Made by a program: the position numbers and the translations under genes
Shown here: positions 44,101-51,584 of the stretch, in pieces
How positions within the stretch are numbered: the stretch's first letter is position 1
Layout: each line of letters opens with the position of its first letter
Assembly: GCF_001949145.1 (NCBI RefSeq)
Contig: NW_019091360.1
Coordinates: forward strand, 1,086,529 to 1,150,528
Reading direction: 5' to 3'
Length of the DNA: 64,000 nt
DNA from: Acanthaster planci
Taxonomy: Eukaryota > Echinodermata > Asteroidea > Valvatida > Acanthasteridae
Notes under the pieces: model-generated
The model's database searches: none
Told to the model about the DNA's origin: nothing
The model's input: only the letters and a program-made list of their open reading frames with translations

Positions 44101-47100
44101 CGTCTGCTGATCCTAATGCTAGGTGGCATTTAGCTTCTCGCAAATAACCCTGGAATGAAAAAAAAAGAAGAGCACTCATTTTTTAAACAAATTTTTGACG
44201 TAATAAACTTAGACTCTTTGTGAGAGGTTTAATTTTTGGTTGAACAAGCCCAACTTTTGAACCAAAAGGCTAAGGTTTATCGGCAGGCTGTTAAAATCAA
44301 GCAAATGCCACAGATGCTGATTACTGGGAGTTGATTTGTGCAACAGTAAGATATTCCTCACTGTAACTTCACCACTGCAACTGTGATAAACTGTACTAGT
44401 AACGATTTATAACAGTGCATTTCATGCCTTTACAATCTATATCATTCACAATTGACTAAATTAGATCTCACAAATTCCACCATGATTCAGCCATCTTTTA
44501 AGTTTTCAAGGGTGGGGCACAATGATTTATGGCAACCAAATATGTTTGAAGTACGGTATAACAAACATATTACAGTTTAATTTGGGTGGATTATTCGTGT
44601 TTGCTCCCCTCGGATTTAGAAAATGACAAACTAGTTTCCCCTCGAGAATTAGTCCGTCAACTTCCAACACCTTGGCTATCAAACTGCCCTCAAACCATGT
44701 GATATTTGTATACTGAGTAGACTGTGTTGCTTTATCTCACCTTGACTAGCGTGTTGTCTAATGTCAGAGCTCGTTGGACATCTTCAAGTCCTTGTTGGTA
44801 TTTATCTTGCATGATGAACGCAGCTGCCCTATTGTTGTAGTAACTGGCACAGTCTGGACATATGTCTGGTGAAAGGAAAGAGGAAGTGGCATCTTGTAAA
44901 ATCAAGACGCTGTGAATTACTGATTTTGATAGTCCAAAATCTACCACTTTGCAGGAAACCGATGGCAACAAGGCCTATTTACGAAGATAGTAACTGGGTT
45001 CTTTATTCCTAACTCCTGCAAAACTCTCCAGAATCATGTGGAATTTGAAGAATCTGGGGTTAACATTGCTCAAAAACATCCAATTCAAACCAACTTGCCT
45101 AAATTCAAGGGACAAATGATATCGGGAACAAGAGATGGTGTGTTTTTACATAGCAATGATGTCCATTTGGTAGGGAAACACTGCATGCATGCGCAGGTTC
45201 ATGCAAGCCTGGCAAATGATTGCTGTGGGAATGTACAGTGTTTGAGTGTGCACCAGGCACATGCATAACTTCTGATTAAAAAAGAGCTCCACCAGCTAGT
45301 CCCTTCTTTGCTGATGGTGGGCTATTTGTAATCAGAGCAGATATCAAAGACAAGTAGCTATCAAAGACCTGATAGTTTTGTGGGTCACTTAATGACAAAT
45401 AATCAGCCAGCTCACCCGGGAACTACAAATCACACTATGTTATGAAAGAATGTATCCGTTAAGATCATGTTTTGAAAGTCTGTTCCTTGGACGGCAACAT
45501 GCAATATGACAGAAGGGAATGTGTTCTGATTAACAGTGTCAATCTCAATATAAAATTTAAAAAACCTTGAGGTTTTATGGATTCTAATAGATTTCAGGAA
45601 TGTTCACACTTTGCTGCCCTCACCTATGAAGTTAAGTGTAAATCACAGCACATGTCCATGATTTTGCAAATGCTATGTTCACAATGTAATAGACATCTTA
45701 CCCTTGAAGACGTTTGCTGATTTCAGTATTTTTTAGTCTACTGTTGGGCATCTGAATGGAAAATACCCAAAAGGTTTTACTAATGTTTGAGACGACTGTA
45801 ATCCAGTAAAACACAACTTTATGTATCCATGGACAAAAGGGACCTTTTTCGGTGAATTATAGAATCTTCTTGTGCTTGCCACAGTTAAGATTGATGGTAT
45901 CTGATAAATTGCTAAGGTGGTTTATCAAAAGAAAACCTCCAGGTTCAAATATGCCTGGAGAGAGTCACTGTAGTTTGCTCATAAGCATAGAACACAGCCA
46001 ACACATTGTGACCAGGTTTAAAAGCACACACTGAACAGCTCAGGTAAAGTTGACGTATATCTGTGAAGCAACTAACCGATTGCTTCTGTGTAGAGTCGGA
46101 TGGCTGCCTCATAGTCTCCATTCTTGTAACTGGTGTTGCCTTCGTTCTTCTTTGCTTCAGCGACGCTGAAATGCAAAAAAAGGACAGTACATGTACTTTA
46201 AGATGGTGGTTGGAGGGGTACATGCAGCTATGTCATAGGTCACTGCTTTCTTGACACAGTGAGAGGACACCGGTAATTCCAAAAATCAAGTCAGTGTAGG
46301 ATAACGGTGTCAGGAGCTTAATACACTCCGTTTGACTCCATTTTTCTAAAATTGGAAGAGGAAAGTTCCAAGACCCTAAAACTTACATAAACCATCTACA
46401 TGTAACTGGCATATCTGAGACGGCAACTTGTTATGCTCAACAAGGCTACACTGTCAAGGACATTTTGTACATGTATGTTGACAAAATTTTGTTTATGCAC
46501 ACAGCCTATGTGTATATCCATAACCCATTAGAATGCCTACTTTTATTATGTTATCTTATGATATGGCTGGTCATAACAACGATCATGAATGATGCTAAGG
46601 AATGAGGCAGCAGCTCCACAATCGGATCAGGTACCGGATCAGGTATGGGTAATGAATTATGCGAGGTCTCTCTGCCTAATGAATTAAGGAGTGACACTGA
46701 ATACTGTACTACAACAGGCCTAAGCCCAGGCCTGTGCCATGTATGCAGTGGTCTACAATATTACTTTGCATCAAGAGGATTCACGCACACAGACTTTATT
46801 TTTTACCAATTTATTTCTGTTCATCTGACGGCACATTTAGCACCAAATACAGGATTAAGTGACAATTGAAGAAATGTTCATTCTTTGCGGTGGGAGGGAA
46901 ACCTTGGTTAAATATTCCAAATATCCACGGAGTCAGGTACATGTAGGGACTGAAAACCCAATCCACATGTTGCCCTACACGTAGGTGGGATTCGAACCCG
47001 GGCTGCAGATGTGGAAGGGGAGAAAACGCCAACCTGTCTCCCCACCTGGTCACAAGCAAGAGAGGCATTCGAATACTTCCTTCTCACGCATGCCATGACT

Positions 47101-48815
47101 CAAGGAATTTTAAGCTTAACCGAATGAAAAAAATGAGTAAGAGAATAGCCAGTTTTGACACCAGTAAGATTGTAATATAGGCCCATTAAGTTGGGTGTAA
47201 TCGGCCAGTATGCGTAATCACCCGATCTTTGCACAATCAGTTGATCTTACTGCATGATTTGTTGATTCCGCCATCAACTAATTGCCTTTTCTCCGCATCT
47301 TAATTCTTTCTGCGCAAGATTGTTTCAAAAAGGGAAGTTTTATGTAAGTTTGAGATTAAATGCAGGATTGACCAAATCACGTAGAAAGATCAGGCAATTG
47401 TGCAGATCGGCTGAACATGCCTAACATCTGTACCCGGTTTTACTGAACTTGACCATTTACCAACTCGACTTGGGAAAACTTGACCATTGAGACAACTCAA
47501 CCATTTACTAAGTTGTCTGATAAGACCGTGCCGGGAGTGAACAAGACAGGGTGCAGGGCAATAAACACAAACTGTATGTGTTTGGACAAAATTGTGTGTA
47601 TCTTGTCACAATGTGACTCGACTCGCAGGGCATGACGTGTGCAGGGACCCGGTGATGTGGCATGCACAGGGACCCGTGGGTGGCGCACAGGCCGCCCCAA
47701 CCCTCATGGTGCGAGGCTGCGATGGCAATCGGCATGTACGGTGGCATGCCGCACCATCAACGGAGCACGGGTACGCAAGTCGCACTGATGAACAGTTGCT
47801 ACTGTGTTAGTTTGCCAGTTTTTCGAGACGGTACATCTCTCAATCCTTCTACTCTTTTTAATTTGGAGAAAAGGGGTGGGTGAAGTGACTGTAAAGCACT
47901 TGCACACTCATTACGAGCTAACTTGTCTCAATCAATGACTTGTACAAGTGGTTGAGTTGATTGTCCATTTGAGGCACAGATGTTCGAGTTGTCCCACTGG
48001 TCGAGTTGTCCCACCGATTGAATTGTCTAAACGGTCGAGTTGATTTGCTAGATGGTCGACGAGCCCCGTACCTTTACAACGCAACAGGATCCTACTTCTT
48101 GTGTTTCTAGGTCTATGGTAGGGAAATGAATAAATGAGCGAGGGCGCTTTTTATTTGGAAACTCATTTTCTTAAATGGGCAACTGTGATTAAAATTTGGC
48201 TTTTTATGCACGCTGTATAGTTCCTCTATTTAATTTCCTATTTCAAAATTTTTGAAATTTAAAGTAACGCTAGCATTTGATTCACAAATAAGAAAAAAGA
48301 TTTTACAAAAACATAAATCTTAAGCTTTTCAGTTAAAATCCACACTTATTTTTGTGTACAAAATCAGTTCGCTCTGCATTACACGACATGCACAAAAACA
48401 TCTCAAAACATCCACACTTAAAATTGACTTTTCTTTGCTTTGCAGAGTACGATGGAATCCAAATTAATATCAAAATATTTCTTAGGACATCTTCTTCAAG
48501 ATAACATCCAAAATAAAACAGAAAAATATGCAAAATCTCATTAGCCTCTCTATTGCATAGGTGTCCTTAGTCCATGCTCTATCTGGTCATGCATGTCAGG
48601 AAAGTCCCAACGTGAAATTAACGTTAGACAACGTGTGGTTCACACAACCTTCACTAGAAGACGACCAGATGTTAATACAATAAATTTCGATACATTCCAG
48701 TTCAACTGATTTCATGTGAATTATTCTCCATTGTGAATATAAAGCCTTAAGTTCCGTAACAATAAAAACCTTACTCTTCATTAATTTCCATGCGATTTTC
48801 GGTGGAGTTTTCCAT
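35014..48815 (-). CDS. DNAJC7: DNAJC7 (TPR2) co-chaperone, 13 coding exons, 494 codons
   Basis: DNAJC7 is a cytosolic J-domain co-chaperone that binds HSP70 and HSP90 through TPR repeats, stimulates HSP70 ATPase and returns clients between the two machines. The 13 exons listed separately sum to 1485 bases, phase-consistent at every junction: 494 residues plus stop, the same length as human DNAJC7. TPR motifs fill roughly residues 15-345, for example [40 protein letters not shown] and [16 protein letters not shown]. The linker [15 protein letters not shown] leads into the J domain, with HPD at residues 397-399. The tail is Gly/Phe rich and ends GGFQFG, matching the FQFG end of vertebrate orthologues. 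The ATG at 48815 is the first in frame after an upstream TAG, and a second Met follows at codon 9. A second possible last exon at 35648-35718 would give a 471-residue form. Confidence 0.96.
35325..35330 (-). terminator. DNAJC7: Poly(A) signal after the proximal DNAJC7 last exon
   Basis: AATAAA on the - strand, 318 bases downstream of the alternative stop at 35648 and upstream of the distal last exon. It could end a short-isoform transcript. Confidence 0.5.
35648..35718 (-). CDS. DNAJC7: Alternative DNAJC7 last exon (proximal)
   Basis: This exon lies in the intron between exons 12 and 13. The acceptor CCTTATTCCCAG leads to AC, which completes the split codon left by exon 12 as Asp. Then [22 protein letters not shown] and TGA follow. 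The start is a diverged copy of exon 13: 24 of the first 35 bases agree by my count, and FDPxxIFxSxF is shared. The Gly-rich tail is replaced by a short acidic, aromatic one. A poly(A) signal sits at 35325-35330, before the distal exon. It would make a 471-residue isoform. Expression is not shown by the sequence; it could be an unused relic, but the acceptor, phase and frame are all intact. Confidence 0.75.
36853..37002 (-). CDS. DNAJC7: DNAJC7 coding exon 12 (second half of J domain)
   Basis: The first two bases finish the HPD Asp. Then come [40 protein letters not shown] and DLDDLEGFG (residues 399-449). FKEVGEA and YDSGQDLD are nearly invariant in DNAJC7. It ends one base into a codon, so the same donor can join either last exon: G plus GT gives Gly, G plus AC gives Asp. 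Confidence 0.97.
37486..37632 (-). CDS. DNAJC7: DNAJC7 coding exon 11 (first half of J domain)
   Basis: It encodes the linker [18 protein letters not shown], then [20 protein letters not shown] and [10 protein letters not shown] (residues 350-399). The donor falls inside the Asp codon of the catalytic HPD motif, so the motif is completed by the next exon. Confidence 0.96.
39298..39371 (-). CDS. DNAJC7: DNAJC7 coding exon 10
   Basis: It encodes [20 protein letters not shown] and DRSR (residues 325-350). [19 protein letters not shown] is almost identical in vertebrates. The acceptor ends TTTTAG and the donor is AGAG|GTGAGT. Confidence 0.96.
39918..40009 (-). CDS. DNAJC7: DNAJC7 coding exon 9
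   Basis: It encodes [20 protein letters not shown] and [10 protein letters not shown] (residues 295-325), ending two bases into a Cys codon before GTGAGT. It matches the conserved [20 protein letters not shown] segment of vertebrate DNAJC7 in position and pattern. Confidence 0.95.
40755..40919 (-). CDS. DNAJC7: DNAJC7 coding exon 8
   Basis: A 55-codon exon (residues 240-294) encoding [39 protein letters not shown] and [11 protein letters not shown]. It opens the third group of TPRs. The acceptor CTGTCTCACAG and donor AAAG|GTGAAA flank it. Confidence 0.96.
41067..41267. mobile_element. hAT-like MITE with CAGTG ends
   Basis: The left end CAGTGCTGTAGTCGAAACCA and the right end, read as reverse complement, CAGTGTTGTGGTAGAGACCA are terminal inverted repeats. 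CAGTG is typical of hAT termini. Both arms carry several CACAAGACC words in opposite orientation. The flanking 8-mers agree at only 5 of 8 bases, so a target duplication is not proven. A partial copy is at 53511-53618. Confidence 0.75.
42201..42265 (+). repeat. Dispersed repeat C, copy 2
   Basis: Collinear with 21612-21680; see that entry. It lies in DNAJC7 intron 7, antisense to the gene. Confidence 0.6.
42436..42589 (-). CDS. DNAJC7: DNAJC7 coding exon 7
   Basis: After a split Asn codon it encodes [20 protein letters not shown], then [20 protein letters not shown] and [11 protein letters not shown] (residues 188-239). [14 protein letters not shown] is a strongly conserved DNAJC7 signature. 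The donor is AAG|GTAAGT. Confidence 0.96.
43140..43258 (-). CDS. DNAJC7: DNAJC7 coding exon 6
   Basis: It encodes [20 protein letters not shown] and [19 protein letters not shown], residues 149-188, comparable to the vertebrate segment [20 protein letters not shown]. The acceptor is TTTGTGGCAG and the donor ATCAA|GTAAGC. Confidence 0.93.
43773..43847 (-). CDS. DNAJC7: DNAJC7 coding exon 5
   Basis: A 25-codon exon, phase 0 at both ends, encoding [20 protein letters not shown] and GDFRK (residues 124-148), the first helix of the next TPR. The acceptor ends in ATAG and the donor is AAG|GTATGC. Confidence 0.9.
44036..44149 (-). CDS. DNAJC7: DNAJC7 coding exon 4 (TPR3)
   Basis: The exon lies between acceptor TTCATTCCAG and donor GAG|GTACAG, phase 0 at both ends. 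It encodes [20 protein letters not shown] and [18 protein letters not shown], residues 86-123; vertebrate DNAJC7 has GHLREGKCHLSLGNAMAA here. Confidence 0.95.
44741..44865 (-). CDS. DNAJC7: DNAJC7 coding exon 3 (TPR2)
   Basis: The exon lies between acceptor CCTTTCACCAG and donor AAG|GTGAGA. It encodes [20 protein letters not shown] and [21 protein letters not shown], residues 44-85, the second TPR with the usual NRAAAF box. Confidence 0.95.
46077..46165 (-). CDS. DNAJC7: DNAJC7 coding exon 2 (TPR1)
   Basis: Between an acceptor CATTTCAG and a donor ATCG|GTTAGT it encodes [20 protein letters not shown] and AIRLYTEAI, a full TPR helix pair (residues 14-44). Confidence 0.93.
46917..47060 (-). 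mobile_element. tRNA-derived SINE family A, copy 2
   Basis: Read on - it has ACAGGTTGGCGTTTTCTCCC, CCTTCCACATCTGC, the B-box-like GGGTTCGAATCCCACC and ACATGTGGATTGGGTTTTCA, then GTCCCTAC. These are collinear with 17690-18010. It lies in sense orientation in DNAJC7 intron 1. Confidence 0.85.
47215..47420. repeat. Short inverted GATC/GCACAA words
   Basis: CGATCTTTGCACAATC near 47222 and CAATTGTGCAGATCGG near 47395 are imperfect reverse complements, with extra GATC-type words between. This may be an eroded foldback next to the element at 47430. Confidence 0.4.
47430..48073. mobile_element. Foldback element with GTCGAGTTG word arrays
   Basis: The left flank (47430-47525) carries CAACTCGAC and CAACTCAACC words; the right flank (47945-48073) carries GGTTGAGTTG and several GGTCGAGTTG words, the opposite strand. 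The outer ends GTACCCGG and CCCCGTAC-type sequence also pair loosely. The GC-rich centre repeats TGCACAGGGACCCG-like words. It lies in DNAJC7 intron 1. Confidence 0.6.
48775..48815 (-). CDS. DNAJC7: DNAJC7 coding exon 1
   Basis: It encodes [13 protein letters not shown] and two bases of the next codon, followed by a GTAAGG donor. The frame is fixed by exon 2: GA plus C gives Asp, then [10 protein letters not shown]. An in-frame TAG lies upstream with no Met between. Confidence 0.85.
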
Positions 48816-49300
48816 GTTTTCCGTGTCACGTTTGGCAATGCGTGCCACCTACACGATGGATACCCTTCGTCACTCTGTGGGTTATACTACTATGTACAGA
48901 GGGATGTTTGGAATTGATTTTAAGAAAATATTTGACTTCTGTGACATTTTCAGTCGTGTTTCAACATACAAAGTAATTTTTTAGACTAAAAACAGTATTT
49001 ATGTAAATAACAATAAATTATATACACACTTTTTTACAAGTGCCATCGATTTTGAAATTAAATGAAACCCCTATACCTAAATTCAACTTAGCCTACTTCT
49101 AGAAATTTCGGTTATCGTATAATAAAAATGTCGGGAAAAGGTTACAAAATCCGGAATGGATGAATTTCACCACAACAACTGCTGCAGTTGAAATATTCTA
49201 AAGTAGTTTACGACATAACGCCCATTTCTATAGCTATATAGCTAGTAAAATTTTGACGAACTGCAGGGAACATGATATGATCATTTCCCGGTTTCAATTC

Positions 49301-49320
49301 ACCGGAAGTGCGATTGGCCC
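49301..49320. promoter_or_regulatory. ETS site plus CCAAT box between DNAJC7 and ODAD2
   Basis: ACCGGAAGTG is a full ETS-type (GABP-like) motif. It is followed directly by CGATTGGCCC, which carries a CCAAT box on the - strand. The pair is 486 bases upstream of the DNAJC7 ATG in a region with no coding potential, typical of TATA-less housekeeping promoters. Assignment to DNAJC7, or to a shared promoter, is inference. Confidence 0.45.
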
Positions 49321-49934
49321 ACCAGAAGTTAAGGAAGAACTCAGTTAATGAAAAAAGTATTGTATGTTTTTCCTCTATCCATACCATGATGCATTGTAAC
49401 TGTTGAATGATGCCCCGTGTATGCACTTGGAATGATAAAACTTTTCTGATTCCACTCGAATAATTACTAGTATAGGGCTACATGTAGTTTGATCCATGGA
49501 GATACATATGAGGTAAGGAAACTGTCCCTGCTCTATAGTATTTTCTTCATGCATCATTGCATGCCTCGAGAAGCCGGCCACTCAGGCGGAAAATGCTGAA
49601 ACGTTAAATGTTGTAAAAAAGAAGCATACAAAACCAACTGACTCGACCGAAATAGCGCACGTTAATTAATTAAAATCAAATACACACAATACTTCAGCGC
49701 ATGAGAGAGCTGAGATGCACAGATCTACAATGACTTTATCTGTGCTGTGAGCCGCTGGTGGACAAAATGAGGGCGCTGTGCCGCTGGGACAGTCACTTTA
49801 CTGGTTCCCATTCTCTTATACGGTACCTAAACACGTTACATTTATACTTGCGAAGCAGACAAAGTACCAGCGTGATACATAGCAACAGCCTGACAGCAGC
49901 GTGCGAGTAATTCTGTTCAGTACGCATACGGTAT

Positions 49935-49949
49935 GTAGCCATGGCTGAC
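49935..49949 (+). promoter_or_regulatory. Imperfect RFX X-box-like palindrome upstream of ODAD2
   Basis: GTAGCCATGGCTGAC resembles the X-box bound by RFX factors, which drive many ciliary genes (GTTGCCATGGCAAC type). The left half-site fits; the right one has an extra base. The same bases form a Kozak-like ATG of an 8-codon reading frame, so the match may be coincidental. Confidence 0.25.
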
Positions 49950-50040
49950 GTTGCTTTGGCATTGTAATGTTTACAGAATAAAAACTTGTGAAAATTTATT
50001 TTTTACAAATGCATTGAAAGCCATCACTTACCCTAGTTTA

Positions 50041-50057
50041 AGATTGTTCAGGTAAGT
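50041..50057 (+). promoter_or_regulatory. ODAD2: Consensus splice donor, possible 5' noncoding exon of ODAD2
   Basis: TTCAG|GTAAGTAAA after base 50051 is a near-perfect donor in a stretch without coding potential. A good acceptor with a T-rich tract, ending ACAG at 51304, lies 53 bases before the ODAD2 ATG. Together they suggest an untranslated first exon ending at 50051 and a 1253-base first intron. Confidence 0.4.
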
Positions 50058-50702
50058 AAAATGGTTTAACAACAAGCTTTGTGTTAAAGTGGAAATCCCT
50101 TTTAGAACTCAATTACGTAGGCCTAGGCCTTGAGCTTTTAAAAATGCTACAAATTTTGTACCCAAGCCTGCAAATACTGGACGGGTGATTTTGCACAATG
50201 CCTTTTCTACCATTGTGCAAAATAAACCATGCAGCTTTTGCGATAAGGCTGTAGTCATGGTGGGTTGGCCTAGGCCTAGTCCCAGTAATTTGGACCCTAC
50301 AATTTACAATACAAATCGCCTTTTTTAACATTTGGACATGGTTGATTGATAGTAGGGTTCAAGTGCCTTCCATAGGCTTTTGCTTCCATTAATTTGTTTC
50401 ACTCAAAATAGCTTGTATCCCGAATCCAAATCCTCCAAATTCACCTCCACAAGGGTCCTTAAACATGTTAAACTGTCTAGTAGGCCTAATTAATACTCCT
50501 GGCTTAGGATCAAGTGAGAATCGAAGATTCCAGTAGACGTAATAATGGTAACGTTTACTCACATTTGTGAAGAAAAGAGAAATTTTCCCCTCAAATCGGA
50601 AACGGTCTTGTCTTTGAGTGTGATGTCACCATCTCTTTTTTCAAATAGTGATTTGAACTGTATGTTGATGTCCTGGAGATGACATTGTGGTGCACCGATC
50701 TC

Positions 50703-50893
50703 TAGTAGGGAACTATTCACAAAAAGCATGCCGTGTTGGCACACAAGCACCCATGACTGATTCCCAAGGACTGCAATGTCCATTGTACAGTGTTGATGCG
50801 ATCACAGCTACCGGACTTACGGCACTCGGGAATCAGTTGTCGGCACGCGTGTGCCGACAAAGCATGCTTTTTGTGAAGAGTCCTCTTAACTAG
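50703..50893. repeat. Foldback repeat upstream of ODAD2
   Basis: The arms at 50703-50765 and 50828-50893 pair as inverted repeats, sharing TTCACAAAAAGCATGC, GGCACAC and ACTGATTCCC. The right arm holds a smaller hairpin, TGTCGGCAC-GCGT-GTGCCGACA. If the ODAD2 5' exon is real, the element lies in its first intron. Confidence 0.75.
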
Positions 50894-51144
50894 CATTTAT
50901 AGCTTAGTTTGTAAATGTTTCAGTGTCTAAAACTCTGTAGTCTCTCAAGAATCAGACAGGGACACGGTTGCTAGCTGAGGAACTCTTTCTCCCCTAAACA
51001 CAGGTCCGACCGCATGCATTGCGTAGAAGTTGTACGGGATAGCTTTGCCAGGCATTTGTACATTAGTGAACAGATACAGGGAGAAAAGCACTCAGTCCGT
51101 TGTGATGTGCAGTCAATGAATAGCCCATGCTGAGTGTGAAATTT

Positions 51145-51185
51145 TAGTTCAAGTTTAGTGTAAAATTTACACTAAATTTGAACTA
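51145..51185. repeat. 20-bp near-perfect palindrome 173 bases before the ODAD2 ATG
   Basis: TAGTTCAAGTTTAGTGTAAA is followed, after one base, by a copy of its reverse complement with one mismatch. It would form a long hairpin. The function is unknown. Confidence 0.8.
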
Positions 51186-51357
51186 CAAATTATTTAATAA
51201 GAGTAGGCCTTCCGGTACAAAGTGTCCATGGTATCAACCTGTCCAGATGCAATGCTTTAATCAGATGTGTTTCTCCATTATTTTTGTTCGGTTTTGACAA
51301 ACAGGAAAGACAGTGCAAGATCAGTGACTGAATTTTCACTCGTAAGCCACCAGCACT

Positions 51358-51584
51358 ATGGGCCAAACTTTGGCACGGGCCGCCCAGTGGACTTCCGTCA
51401 GCGAAGGGGGAGAGGGCAAGTTGGAATTCAACCGGGCCAATGAGATCCTGCTGAACAGCTTCATCCGCTTTGTGGAGGCCTTCCCTTCCAAGCACCCTCA
51501 AGAGGCTGCCCTTGTGTTCAAGACGCCACTGGTGTGGAAGACAGTGCTGGATACTTCTGAATTTAGTGGGGACTACGAGCGAAG
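51358..51584 (+). CDS. ODAD2: ODAD2 coding exon 1
   Basis: It encodes [20 protein letters not shown], then [20 protein letters not shown] and [17 protein letters not shown]. The pattern MGxxLRKxxQWT and FVESFxxKHPQEAxxVF is that of vertebrate ODAD2. It ends two bases into a Ser codon before GTAGAT. A polypyrimidine tract and ACAG at 51301-51304 suggest that this exon begins at 51305, with 53 bases of 5' UTR. Confidence 0.94.

Larger units (their letters stand above)
42590..46076 (-). other. DNAJC7 introns 2-6
   Basis: Introns 42590-43139, 43259-43772, 43848-44035, 44150-44740 and 44866-46076. No embedded gene, repeat family or conserved RNA was recognised. Confidence 0.6.
48816..50702. other. 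DNAJC7-ODAD2 intergenic region, left part
   Basis: Non-coding head-to-head spacer. It contains the ETS/CCAAT pair, the X-box-like site and the splice donor listed separately. A perfect 13-bp inverted repeat, ATTTTGCACAATG, is at 50188-50223, and two TAGGCCTAGGCC-type words flank that hairpin. Confidence 0.6.

Noticed and set aside
48596-48838. 80-codon - strand frame overlapping DNAJC7 exon 1
   Set aside because: It reads a different frame from the one fixed by exon 2 and begins at a TTG; the 41-base exon in the MENSTENR frame fits the gene.
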